Below are positions 1 to 12,500 of a stretch of 64,000 bases of DNA, one piece after another. Positions within the stretch are counted from its first letter, which is position 1; each line of letters opens with the position of its first letter. The notes beneath the pieces were generated by a model. That model was given only the letters and a program-made list of their open reading frames with translations, did not search any database and was not told the DNA's origin. The stretch is from Bolinopsis microptera. Taxonomy: Eukaryota > Ctenophora > Tentaculata > Lobata > Bolinopsidae. The DNA is taken from the NCBI RefSeq assembly GCF_026151205.1, contig NC_087082.1:18259401-18323400 (forward strand). The letters are read 5' to 3'. Both the position numbers and the translations under genes were made by a program.

Positions 1-199
1 TAGTTGTCTATGTCCGGTGTTGAGACCTGGTTTCAATGTTTTAGGAATTAGTTATGGACAATTCCCACATCAAAGTTGTGTAATGAACTTTATCAGATGC
101 GACTTTAGAACAATGCGTTGTTTAAAACAAAATAAACTTTGAGTTTGCTATACATGGTTGAAGTGAAATCTTGTTTTATTTCTCAATAAAGGGGAATTT

Positions 200-302
200 G
201 GGAATCTAGCTAGGCAAAGTCGGGGTACAGTCAGCGCACAGTTGGGGCACAGTTGAGTCTGTGCCCCAAGGTACCCCAGGTCACCTTTTTGCCTAGTTAG
301 AT
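200..302. repeat. Imperfect foldback (inverted repeat)
   Basis: The two ends are inverted copies of each other: AATCTAGCTAGGCAAA on the left and TTTGCCTAGTTAGATT on the right. The centre is a tight hairpin, TTGGGGCACAG against CTGTGCCCCAA. It looks like a decayed foldback element; no target-site duplication was identified. Confidence 0.55.
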
Positions 303-387
303 TACCAAGTGGCTGAATAAAGTTCCATTTCTGATTCCTGACTTCAGTAAAAGTGTACCGTGACACCGTCCCAGCAAGAAGTCTGAA

Positions 388-652
388 CATGCAGTTTGAA
401 CATGCAGTCTGAACATGCAGTCTGAACGTGCAGTCTGAACATGCAGTCTGAACATGCAGTCTGAACATGCAGTCTGAAAATGCAGTCTGAACATTAAATC
501 TGAACATGCAGTCTGAACATGCAGTCTGAACATGCAGTCTGAACATGCAGTCTGAACATGCAGTATGAACATGCAGTCTGAACATGCAGTCTGAACATGC
601 AGTCTGAACATGCAGTCTGAACATGCAGTCTGAACATGCAGTCTGAACATGC
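388..652. repeat. 13-bp minisatellite, about 20 copies
   Basis: Tandem unit AACATGCAGTCTG, with a few single-base variants. It leaves several frames open, which explains the long repetitive ORFs here; none looks like a gene. Confidence 0.95.
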
Positions 653-660
653 AGTATCTC

Positions 661-1575
661 AGTTAGACGGGATGATGTTATTAGCTGCATTATACACACT
701 CCCGGAAGTGTGTACAACTATTATATTGTAATGTTTACTAATATAACAAACCTCATTAATACGCCCTGACGAGTACACTTTTACACATTATTACTACATT
801 TTTAAATATTGTACACGCTTTTGCAATGTATACACGTGTATTCTGTGTAAGCTTATTACTGGTATCCTAGCAACTATATAATAACTTTTCAACAAATAGC
901 ATGTGTTGGCAGATACACAGCTGTTCCTTTTAACTGAGATGTAACAAGATTCTTACTTTTCTTTTAGATATACAAGACTGATAACGATACAATCTGTTTC
1001 CTGAAATGTTAAAACTTACTGTTTAGAAAACAACCCACATTTTCTCTTCTCAACATCCGTATTGCACTCTAGATCAGTGCACTGGTGGAAATGAACTTGT
1101 ATCTATTATATAATCAGTGGATATTATGTGGATTGTCGTTCTCAGAGCTATGGAAAGGGCTGGATAGCTAGCAAAGCGTTAAGACTGATGTTAAGATGTC
1201 AGAGCTAAGGTATCTGGCATAGTTCCAACAATCCCAAGAATTCAAAACACACTGTGGTCTGCAGTGTGTGGTATGAAGGTGTACTGCACACATCTTATTG
1301 TGTATAATACCGGATGTACGCGAGCCGTTAAGTCTAGTATTCAATATGTATAAGTCACGTGACCATTATAAGAGAGGTCTCTGAGACATATAATGGTATC
1401 TGCAGTATGTTCTGACTAGTCATGTGACCCTGGATTGTAACGAACACAATGGTAGAGATAGCACACAATGCTGCGTACTCCTCGCTGCACTACAAGATAT
1501 TGTAGCTAGCTATTGAAGTTAAATAATACAGACTGATTGGTTAGCAGTTCTACGGAAGAGGGGGCTTCTGAAAGA
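661..1575. other. Intergenic, nothing recognised
   Basis: AT-rich sequence with no ORF of coding character, no RNA gene and no repeat that I can identify. Confidence 0.5.
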
Positions 1576-1582
1576 GTTAAAG

Positions 1583-2191
1583 GTGATTGGTAATACTGCC
1601 AGCTGATTGGTTACTTAAAGGTTGTAATACTGCCAGCTGATTGGTTACTTAAAGGTTGTAATACTGCCAGCTGATTGGTTACTTAAAGGTTGTAATACTG
1701 CCAGCTGATTGGTTACTTAAAGGTTGTAATACTGCCAGCTGATTGGTTACTTAAAGGTTGTAATACTGCCAGCTGATTGGTTACTTAAAGGTTGTAATAC
1801 TGCCAGCTGATTGGTTACTTAAAGGTTGTAATACTGCCAGCTGATTGGTTACTTAAAGGTTGTAATACTGCCAGCTGATTGGTTACTTAAAGGTTGTAAT
1901 ACTGCCAGCTGATTGGTTACTTAAAGGTTGTAATACTGTCAGCTGATTGGTTACTTAAAGGTTGTAATACTGCCAGCTGATTGGTTACTTAAAGGTTGTA
2001 ATACTGCCAGCTGATTGGTTACTTAAAGGTTGTAATACTGCCAGCTGATTGGTTACTTAAAGGTTGTAATACTGCCAGCTGATTGGTTACTTAAAGGTTG
2101 TAATACTGCCAGCTGATTGGTTACTTAAAGGTTGTAATACTGCCAGCTGATTGGTTACTTAAAGGTTGTAATACTGCCAGCTGATTGGTGA
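1583..2191. repeat. 34-bp minisatellite, about 17 copies
   Basis: Nearly identical 34-bp units. Each contains CCAGCTGATTGG, which is a CAGCTG E-box overlapping an inverted CCAAT box, followed by TTACTTAAAGGTTGTAATAC. The near-perfect identity of the copies suggests recent expansion. Confidence 0.95.
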
Positions 2192-2900
2192 TAAACAATG
2201 TAGTGTTTTCTCTGAGAAGGGCACCCACTTGAACCCCCAGAGCAGACCAGGTGTGTAGGAGCAGTAGACATAGTTATGTATTGTAGTCTGTCCAGTCTGC
2301 CGGGTTGAGGAGGTATGTAGAATATAATAAGAGAAAGAGCCGGTGTTAGTCCCAGTTTAGGTCTGATTGTCTGATTGTCCCAGGGATTACCAGGTACTAT
2401 GTAATAGGGAACTATGTACTAGAATACGGGACTAGAGATGATCAGTATTTACTGGTAGTAGTTAGACTATCCTGCATTCCCCGTTATTATGGAGACTAGA
2501 ATAGGAACTGGTTCCCAATGTCATGGTTTATACATGCTAACTAATACCAACACTGTTTACAGTCAGCCTCACAGAATGCTAACAATGTTGCTGTTAACCA
2601 GCCACACCTCCCCAATCTCACCTTAACATCAGAGTTGGGACTATGTTATTGTATTGAAATATGTTATTGTACTGTGTTTATCATATTTTTATTGTTCCAT
2701 TTGTGTATATTACATTGGACAAACAGAGCTGACTTTAACCAGAGACATGAGCTAATAAACGAGTACAGAGCTACATAACATTTACAGCACATGAGACAGT
2801 ATAACACGTGAGACACTGAGGCAGGATACCACGTGAGCTTGAGACAGGATAGTATCAAGCATGCATAAAATATGATAGAATGCATAAAATATCACGAGAT
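2192..2900. other. Intergenic, nothing recognised
   Basis: No coding, RNA or repeat signal that I can support. Confidence 0.5.
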
Positions 2901-3042
2901 CATATCCCGGATTTGTCTAGGAAATATTTACTGGTTGTTTTGTTCCCCAGAAAAGTGCTGAACAGAGAAGCAGGATCACTGTTCTGGGAAACAAAACAGC
3001 AACTAATCATTATTTCCTAAATCTAAACAAATCCGGGATATG
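2901..3042. mobile_element. Foldback MITE-like element, about 140 bp
   Basis: The ends are inverted repeats: CATATCCCGGATTTG on the left and CAAATCCGGGATATG on the right. Similarity continues inward for about 50 bases per arm, for example GTTTTGTTCCCCAGAA against TTCTGGGAAACAAAAC. There is no coding capacity and no clear target duplication. Confidence 0.7.
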
Positions 3043-3927
3043 GATGTGTAAATATTTGGAGTGGTTGACATATTGTTTTAAATAGATTCAAGAAATATTA
3101 CACGTCTTGATGTTTACACAGTTTTAGTTATTCCACAACTAAAGGTCCCAGTTCCCACTGGTACAGGAGGGGGAATATAGAGTTTCATTGTTATGTTGTA
3201 AGATACCATTGTAGAATAACACTTTCACAGTTACAGATTTAATTATGGATATATTATGCGCAGTACGTACACATAAAACTGCACTTATAAATATGCAGTG
3301 GCACGTGAGCAAGTCGCTGCATAACATTGTTATATTGATCCATGTTATGCATTTAAAATACCAACCCTTCCTGCTCCGTGACATTCGACATATTTATACT
3401 TTATTCAAGCCATATTATGTCACATTATTACCTGACTAGCTTTAAACAGTGAAGCTCATCAAAATATAATGCTGGTTGAATTATACGTGTAAAGTTATAT
3501 CCGTGATATGGTGTAAATATTTATATAAATATTTGTGTAGCCGTGTAGATGATACAGCTGGGTTGTTCGGACCACTTTGAAGAGAATGTGTAGACACTGG
3601 AAAACAATGATACTCGCATATTTGACGAAATGAAATTTAAAATAAAATAGCATCGCATAGTACTTTACACCAAAATTTCTACATATTCATTATAAAGGAA
3701 TGCGGTTTATATTGATGATCTGATAACTAAACTTATTCTCTACAGATTAGAAAACACCGCTATAAAATAGCCGTGTGCCTTTAAAATAATTTTAATCACG
3801 ATTAAGTAAATGATCATAATTATGCTAATTATAATTATGTTAATCATAATTATGCTACTAATCGTAACTTCCCAGCTTGAAAAAAATTGATTTTCTGTGC
3901 TCCGAGGATGTCTGTCAGTACGCTTTA
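3043..3927. other. Intergenic, nothing recognised
   Basis: AT-rich, with simple AATTATGCTAATTATAATT-type low complexity near 3810-3870. No gene seen. Confidence 0.5.
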
Positions 3928-4126
3928 CAGTCAAACCAAGAATAACCGGGAATTTTTACCATCATCAACTAAATAAGCTCAATTCAATATGAACCCCTAG
4001 CCTTTTCACTAGGAATTCGCCGACTTACCGGAATTCTCCGAAATGACGGGAATTTCCGAATAACCGGGAAAATGTACACATGTCTGTCTTCGCCTAAGAT
4101 TCCCTGCATATTTGGAGGTTTGACTG
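3928..4126. mobile_element. Pogo/Tigger-like MITE, about 199 bp
   Basis: The termini are CAGTCAAACC and GGTTTGACTG, flanked on both sides by TA. CAGT-AAACC ends with a TA target are characteristic of pogo/Tigger-type Tc1-mariner elements; assignment to that group is inference. The interior holds several CCGGGAAT-like motifs and no transposase. Confidence 0.7.
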
Positions 4127-5576
4127 TATTCTGAAACCCTTGCAACACAACATGCAAACTAAAAAAAAAAACCGGCGTTCTTTAATTTAAATATTATATT
4201 ATTAATCAAAATTATATTATTAATTTGATCAACAAGCTTTACAGATACACGTATCAAATGCAGCAGAGATTTTCGAAAAGGAAATGCTGGCCAGATATCC
4301 CTTCTTAACTAATACACTAATTATACTAGGCGATTGAATTTCTCTTGGACCTTAAAACCGGAGACAGGACCCGTAACAAATTCTAATATAACATTAAATT
4401 AGTAAAATAACCAGCTCACCCCAGCTAAGGGAGTGTTAGGTGGTTTTTGTAACCATAGTAGGGGACTATAGCCGGCCATAACTTTCATATTGAATACGCT
4501 AATTATGGGTAAATGGCCAAAATTTTAACACAAAATAATTGTGGTATTATGATGCAGCAATAAATAAATATTCACTTCATCAATATGAATTGCAAGATAC
4601 AAATTTTAAAGTGTTTAAAAAGCTTGGACAATGGACATATTAAGTTGATAGTAATATAATAAAATTGCCATCTAGAATTAAGTTACATTCATGGCCTGAT
4701 AATACCGAAATAACTGTTGAGCCGTTTATAATAACATGGCAAAACTTAGTGTTGGAAGCATAGCTATAAGCTATAAGCTATAACCCCCGGCTATAACCCC
4801 CGGTAACAGTAAAATATAGGATTATTCCCTTGCCTTCAATATAACAAACATCTGAAAATGTAATATAACAATAATAACAATACCCCCTTATTTAAGTCAA
4901 ACTTCCGAGTAATTTTCTTTATACACCATTTAAATCTAAAACAATTAAACAACAGAATATCTGAAACTTGAATACCGATATATCACTCCGAACAATTGGC
5001 TAGCGGCCAATAATGGAGTATTGTTGATAATTATCATACAACCAAAATTTAAAACACTTTACACGGCTGCAGTTAAAACGACTGAGGACGGTTTTAAAAT
5101 AACACTGTGCCATTTAATATTGCACAGGTCACATTTTATCTACACTATTTTACATCGCCAGCTTCAATGATTCAACCTTTTGTTCCGTAAGGAAAAGGGA
5201 ATATTGTTACTGTAAGTCACTGCCGTTAAATAAGTTTTGTTTTTCAGAATACGTGACAGTATTTCTGCCAAATTTCTGACGAATTTTCTTGAATTTGTTC
5301 TCAGATTCATTAAAAACACGAAAACGGGCCTTTTTTTAAAGAAACACTGACGTACTACGAACTTAGTTAAAAGTTTAAAAGTCAAAACTAGCAAAGGACT
5401 TATTTCACGAACTTTACATTCATAAATTGAACAAAAATTATTGCATATTTTGAGGGGGACATTTTAACGTATTTAACAGCGATGATTAAAAAAGATCTGT
5501 GGCTCCCTCACGACGGAGTGATTAATTAATAAATAATTAATTTGAAAGGAAGTAATTTTAAAGGAGGGAACTGACG
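4127..5576. other. Region 3' of ATP10
   Basis: This includes the 3' untranslated region of ATP10 on the minus strand. I found no clear canonical AATAAA close to the stop codon. No other gene is visible; AT-rich. Confidence 0.4.
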
Positions 5577-6578
5577 TTACACAGTGACCTGAGCCATGTC
5601 TGAATCTTTTTTAGAGTCCTGGTTCCCCCCACCTATAGAAGCAGCTCTTAGACCCCCCATGGGTAGGAAGTCATTCTTAGCTAGTCTCTTCTTACTCTTA
5701 TACCAACACGAGTAGAATGAATCGTAAGGTTTCTTACTGTTAGTCTCGGAGCTGGTCAGGACGGAGAGAAGGACCCGGGGAAGGAAGGACAGGATGATGA
5801 CCAGGACCAGGTTTAACCACGTGATGGAGTTATCAAAGCTCATCTTGAAGGTGTAGTGGGGGTCCTCGTTAAAGAACTGCCAGAGGAAGTCCAAGGTGCC
5901 GTAGCCGTAGAACCAGGACATCTCAATGATGAGCGTCATGATTATTGTGACGACAAGGAGGACGGTGATGTTGGGACACCGGACCAGGAAGTTGAGGTTC
6001 ATGACAGTCAGGGAGATAAAGGTGAGACCTGCTCCGAACTCCAGCTTACTGATGGTACTGTCCCAGCAGGACATGGCGTGGATTGAGAAGACTATGATAC
6101 CGTGGTATATAGCTTCCAGACACGCTGCAATCTGATTAGTGTGGTTAAACACTTCGTTAAGTCTGCCTGCTCGGTAACCCCTCGGGTCGTGGAGAATCTC
6201 CTCCTTGCTCCCTCCGTACTGATTGAGTAGAAAGGAGATAAAGGTGCCGGGTGTTGTCCAGAAGGTGTTGAACGTCACCACAAGGAACTCTTCTTGTGGG
6301 AAACTCCCGCTGAAGCCGTTGAAGAACTGATAGAAGAGAGATAGGGTAGCGTTAAACAGGTTCTTGTAGAAGAAGTAGAATATAAAGTCTGATATGCGGT
6401 GATAAGTCCACTGTCCGTGTACTAACACCAGTTTTTGAAGCATTCTGAACTGCTCGATAGCGAAGTCGGAGGCCATGACAGCTTGTGTTCCCTCGCGTCC
6501 TGCAATGCCAATTCCAATGTCAGCTTGTCGCAACATTCCGACATCGTTTGCGCCGTCGCCCACAGCCAGTGTCATCAC
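5577..6578 (-). CDS. ATP10: ATP10 exon 8: GDGANDV and C-terminal membrane domain
   Basis: 333 codons plus stop. It opens with VMTLAVGDGANDVGM, then GIGIAGREGTQAVMASDFAI and HGQWTYHRISDFIFYFFYKN, followed by hydrophobic segments that fit membrane helices 5-10, and ends in a short polar tail (SKKDSDMAQVTV). Acceptor TACATTTCAG|GTG. This is the last coding exon. Confidence 0.95.
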   Translation of the reverse strand: MMTLAVGDGANDVGMLRQADIGIGIAGREGTQAVMASDFAIEQFRMLQKLVLVHGQWTYHRISDFIFYFFYKNLFNATLSLFYQFFNGFSGSFPQEEFLVVTFNTFWTTPGTFISFLLNQYGGSKEEILHDPRGYRAGRLNEVFNHTNQIAACLEAIYHGIIVFSIHAMSCWDSTISKLEFGAGLTFISLTVMNLNFLVRCPNITVLLVVTIIMTLIIEMSWFYGYGTLDFLWQFFNEDPHYTFKMSFDNSITWLNLVLVIILSFLPRVLLSVLTSSETNSKKPYDSFYSCWYKSKKRLAKNDFLPMGGLRAASIGGGNQDSKKDSDMAQVTV

Positions 6579-9500
6579 CTGAAATGTAGATGTGTGAGCT
6601 GTTGCTTAATTATAGGAATTAACTTGACATTGTACGGGGGTTGTTCACTTGATCTCCACATCTACATAACATTAACTCCACATCTACATAACATTAACTA
6701 CACATCCACATCTACATAACATTAACTATACATCCACATCTACATAACATTAACTATACATCCACATCTACATAACATTAACTATACATCCACATCTACA
6801 TAACATTAACTATACATCCACATCTACATAACATTAACTATACATCCACATCTACATAACATTAACTATACATCCACATCTACATAACATTAACTGTACA
6901 TCCACATCTACATAACATTAACTATACATCCACATCTACATAACATTAACTATACATCCACATCTACATAACATTAACTATACATCCACATCTACATAAC
7001 ATTAACTCCACATCCACATCTACATAACATTAACTCCACATCCACATCTACATAACATTAACTGTACATCATTCAGGATCTGGGAACAATCTAGGCCGTT
7101 CAATACAGGACAATACAATAGGATCAGTATTCTACCAGGGGCCGGGGGGGGGGGGGGGGGGGGGGGGGGCGGGGGTAAATATACTGGTTATATTTAATTC
7201 ATTATACTATTATAGGGTAGTATACATTTGCAGAATTTGCTTTTCTACATTGGAAGACTGTAAGGGATGATATATGCAATATTCGTTACTCTACACTGCT
7301 CTAAATATCGCTGCAAACGAAACCTGATAACAAAGATTTTTGCCTAATCATGACTCAAAATAACTTACATTAATAGTTAGAGTTAAATCATTTTACAACA
7401 AAAACGGAGAGGATACATGGTAGTCGCTAGAGCATTCCGTGTCCTTGACACTCATCCGGGTAACGTTTATAATTATCAAAACCAACAATTACAATCACAA
7501 TCACAATTACAATTACAGTTACAACCACAACCACAACCACAACCACAACCACAACCACAACCACAACCACAACCACAACCACAACCACAACCACAACCAC
7601 AACCACAACCACAACCACAACCACAACCTACTCACCCCAAGTTCCTCTCTGATAAGGGACACGAGTGAAGCCTTCTGTAGCGGAGTAACTCGACAACAAA
7701 TCACAGTCTGACAAGTCTGGCATAAAGCCAGGAAGTCCGTCCTCAACTCGTAACTCATGAGGTGCTCAATTGCACAGCCGTTAATTATCAGCGCCTGTTT
7801 GTGTACCTGAGGGATGTCTTGTTAGATGTGGTTATTTACTGAATATAAGTAAAGTAATAATCGTCGATCGTCATGATAATTTACCTATAAATTGCAGTGT
7901 ATAATTTTACTTTATTTATTTATTTATAATTGATAATAATGTACTGATTCATGATTGGTCTGCTGAAAATATAGCTTAGCTATATCAAAGGTAGTCTGGA
8001 AGAATTGTTTCCTGGTTTTCAAGATTGGTCCAATATTGGTTAAAATATTCGTAACAGCTGGTTTTAGATTAAGCAGTAAGGTTAACTTATACCTTAACCA
8101 GAGTTAGAGTGAAACGTAGACCGCGACATGCACAGATCAAATTCAGATAACTTAAACTTACAATTACAAGTCAATATTTCCTCAGAAAGATAATGTAAGT
8201 TGGTACCGTAAGTTACAAGGATTACAGATATAATCTGCAGACTGGTTCCCAGTTGCTCACATCCCCCGGCGGTGACTTCAACTCTCGCAAATTAGTTTTA
8301 ATCACAAACTCAGCTACACTGCAAATTCTCTCACCAATATTCAGACACTTTTGGGCGGTTTACTACACTTTGAGGTATGTGGGTTATGTCCAGCAGAATA
8401 TTTCTAGTTATCTGACTGTAAATATTTAAAGGTGCTAATCAGTCCGCAATATTCTGGAGGGTCACATTTCTTAAGAGTTAGAGGACACGTTCATTTCCAA
8501 ACGGTCAAAAGCGAAACCACATCAAATTTCTCTGAGATCATGGTTTACACTTTACAGGTTAATGATTCTTATTTAAGATAACATTTTCCGTTTTCAGCTG
8601 CATACGTATCCCTACACTGAGTACCTACAAGTTGGTTTGCAGTAAAACTAATGTTGCCACGTATTACTATTTACATGAGTAGTGAGCTCTACTCCAATTT
8701 ATCGTGGAAACCCTCCTACAGCACTACTACTACCCGTAACCAGGAATCCCGGTCGAGCTCTGCCCGTAACGCTCCTGCCACAGCTACATTCCTCTAACAT
8801 GAATACCACCTTGCTGTTTTACGTTATGCCTTGAGAAATGTTAAAAGTGTGCAGACGGACAGCATACAACTTTGTGCAGATAAGATTCATATCAGTTTGT
8901 TTACAAAATATGTGGATGTGCAGTTAGAATTGCTCTTGTACAGGCAACAAGGTTACCAGGTTCAGGTTTTTACTACCCTGCCATTCAAATTTCTACATAG
9001 TTTTTGTGAGAAAACTGAGCAGTTCTAGACGGTGAGGGAGTGGTGAAGATGTGTGGTGGAGTCTAAGTTCTGTGTAATAGTTTGTAAGTTTCAGAAGAAT
9101 TGGTCCAGCTACTCGGGTGAAAGTAAGTAGTAACTCGGAAGAAGCATGCAGTCTACAGCGATGTCTACAATCACTAGTAGTAGCAGATTCAGGTTGTTTA
9201 GGTACAATAGTAAGATTGATGGTGGGGCTGAGGAATTTGTAGAATTCCTTTACCTGCCCTCAGACAATATCCGCAATGTTTAGGGTTTAACAGGATACTC
9301 AGTAAAGTTTTAAAATGTAACTCCCAAAACTCAAAAGTACTTGGATATTCGATGTACGGTAAGTTAAAGAACTCCTGATCCAACGAGTGCTGAAGGCAGG
9401 AGTTTTTTTTTTCAGGGGTTCTATAAATTCTTTATGGTACGGCACAAGACAACAGTCTTGAGAAAATTTTCCGACCTAAATTTTGAAATTTGGTGCATTT

Positions 9501-12500
9501 CAACCGTGTCAAAAAATTGCCAAACGACTGTAACTACTTCCGACACATACTGTACACAGTACACATATTGTACACAGTACACAGTGAGAGGGAGGGAAGG
9601 AAGGAGGGAGGGAAGGGGCAGTACATACTACACAAAGTGGGGAGGCACCACACAGTGGGCCCCACTGAGTGGGGGGGGGCGACACAGTGGGCCCCACTGA
9701 GTGGGGGGGCGACACAGTGGGCCCCACTGAGTGGGGGGAGGCACCACACAGTGGGGCCCATTGAGTGGGGGGAGGCACCACACAGTGGGCCCCACTGAGT
9801 GGGGAGAGGCACCACACAGTGAGCCCCACTGAGTGGGGGGAGGCACCACACAATGGGCCCCACTGAGTGGGGGGAGGCACCACACAGTGGGCCCCACTGA
9901 GTGGGGGGAGGCACTACACAGTGGGCCCCACTGAGTGGGGGGAGGCACTACACAGTGGGCCCCACTGAGTGGGGGGAGGCACTACACAGTGGGCCCCACT
10001 GAGTGGGGGGAGGCACCACACAGTGGGCCCCACTGAGTGGGGGGAGGCACTACACAGTGGGCCCCACTGAGTGGGGGGAGGCAGTACACAGCGCACTAAC
10101 CTGGCCTGTAGGTGTGTGAGCCATGACCTCGTTCAGCTTCTGCCGTGTAGCCTCCTTTGTGGAGGTCTTGAACTTGTGGAGGAGAGTGTCTCGTGAGTAC
10201 ACTTGGGAACTGTAGCCGATACTGACCGCTGTTTCTTGCTTGTCTCCCGTCAGTACCCATACTACTATTCCTGAGATTTAGTGTGTAAGCTGTTCTGGGC
10301 AACAATTAGTGTGTTATTAGTGCGTTAGTTCTGGGTTTTTAGGTGTGTGACTATAATAAATAGTTCTGGGTAACATTTTTCCTTTTATTCTCCGGAAACC
10401 TAAGGTTCTAAGGTTCCAGTAGATGGGCCGGTCCTTATATCTAAAACATTGTACCAATCAGTACTTAGTAAGTTTTAATATGGTAACTCATGTTGTTTGT
10501 TTCCGTATTATGGATGCTATGGTAACCAAATACTAGCTAACTACGCCACATAGAAGGGTATGCTAATTGGCAAACTTCTGGGCCGAAACATGGCAGATAT
10601 ACTGACAATTTAAGTTATACGGTTATATAAGTGGGATAACTATTTTTATTTAATCGTATCAGCCTGAATCCATGGCCCCACTTTACTATCTATTTATAGA
10701 GGCAGAGCCACGAAGTTCACAGTAATCGAGTGACCGAGCCCGAGCGGCATTAGTTACAAAGAAATCTGCAGAATTGAATATTGTATACTTCCAAGGGGCA
10801 CTCATACGCAAGTCACAGAAATAATTGCCTCGGTCACCGTTAGAGGACTCCAGGAATTAATTTAATCTTATTAAAATATGTAACTTATCGGAATATTTTA
10901 TTAATATAATGTCACGATAAAATACCATTGATACTATTGCTAGATTTATAAATAATTCAAAATTAGATCAAGGCCCCGGTCGTTTAGCCGCCAATCAGAG
11001 GAGAGTCTAGAGCATAATATTATGTGTACAGAATTCAAACTATTTTGATCAGCTCCTCTGTTCGCATGAAAAATTCATTTTGCGGTTTCGAAGAAAAGGC
11101 CCCGATTGTAAATAGATGCCAAGTGCCAACTACCAAGAATTTAAATTCAATCTTGTGCAAAATCTCGAGTGCGAAAGGTATGATTTAGTTATTTTCGAGA
11201 TGATCAAATCAATACTAGACCAACATAGAGCTCCCAGAAAGATCCACAATGTAAAGGAGTAAAAGTTAATTAAATGAGGTTATCGATGAGTGAGTAAAAC
11301 AAACAAATAATACACAACAACGAAATTATAGACACCAATTCGGCGCTCTAAACAGAATAAAAACATGTTTAAAAACAAATTATTAATAACAATTTACAGA
11401 AGGGTGTATAATGTTGGTTTTTACATAAGTTAGATCACGATTCAATGGCTTGAATATAATATCTTTTTTGTGGCATGTTTTTATTGTCCAAGCATTTTAC
11501 AAATAATAACATTTATTTATTAATTTATAAAAATATAATAAGACTCTGTTTACCTGCAGCTCTAAGAGAAGAGAGGACCTCTGGGACTCCTTCCTGAAGC
11601 TTGTCTTCAACACCAGTACCACCTGAAACAAAAAAATTAAAATTAGCAGATTTAAATATCCAGAAAAATTATCTGCTAGCTGTTATGATATTATAATAAT
11701 GCAGTTCGAAATCATCAATATTTAAGCAATCAAATTCTACAATATTTATAACTAAACGTTTGTCCCCTAAGTTTTTTTCCACTACTTTTTAAATAGATAT
11801 AGTTTGATTATCAGCGGTATCGCTCTCACACATTATCATTATTGAATTGAAGGTCTGGTTTACGTGGTGATGTGTTAGTTACTGGACCTTCCAGAACTTT
11901 TCAATAAAGTTACGTGTATAGTGTATGTAGACTATTATAGTGTAAAGTGTATATACACTAGTGAACGTATACGTATTACGCGACGTTCATTAGGTGAACG
12001 TGGGAGAGATCTCAGATCGAGGGTAAACGCCTAAATAGCATTTAAACTTGTTAGCTCATTGTTGGGAAAATAAAACTAAGGCTCTTAATCGAAGAAAGGG
12101 AGTCGCCTAATATAATATCTTATCCTTATTAGTAACTAATCATATCATAAATTCACTGTGTATAACTCCCTGTTAACTGTTTATCATCAGACAGTGATTT
12201 AGTCTTATATGAACCTATGCATGGTAAAGCACAGCAAGGCCGACCAAGACAAAGCTACTTGTCTATGTTACTGAAGGAAGTTGGGACAAACTCTAAAGAG
12301 GAACTGCGAACCCTGATGCGGGACAGGGATATATGGAGGGGGTTATCTGGCTTAGTTCCGACATAGTAGTAGTAGTTAACTGTTTGACTTGACAATCGCA
12401 TTAGCAGATTAGAGTCACATTAATTACAAATAAGTGTGGCTAAACTTTAGAGTCACATATTTACATTATATCATAATATGCCGAATGATAGGAAACTTTA

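Noticed and set aside
148-717. Long open frames with a CMFRLHVQTACSD-like repeat
   Set aside because: They are translations of the 13-bp minisatellite; 39 bases equal 13 codons, so frames stay open by arithmetic.
5856-6719. Plus-strand ORFs opposite ATP10 exon 8
   Set aside because: Shadows of the conserved minus-strand exon.
7417-7758. Overlapping poly-QP, poly-HN, poly-V and poly-WL ORFs
   Set aside because: Produced by the CCACAA hexamer. Part of the minus-strand one overlaps the real exon 7, but the repeat part is intron.
9490-10096. Several ORFs with PTQWGPLC or LSGAHCV repeats
   Set aside because: Frames of the 34-bp intron array; they shift between frames and have no start context or family.
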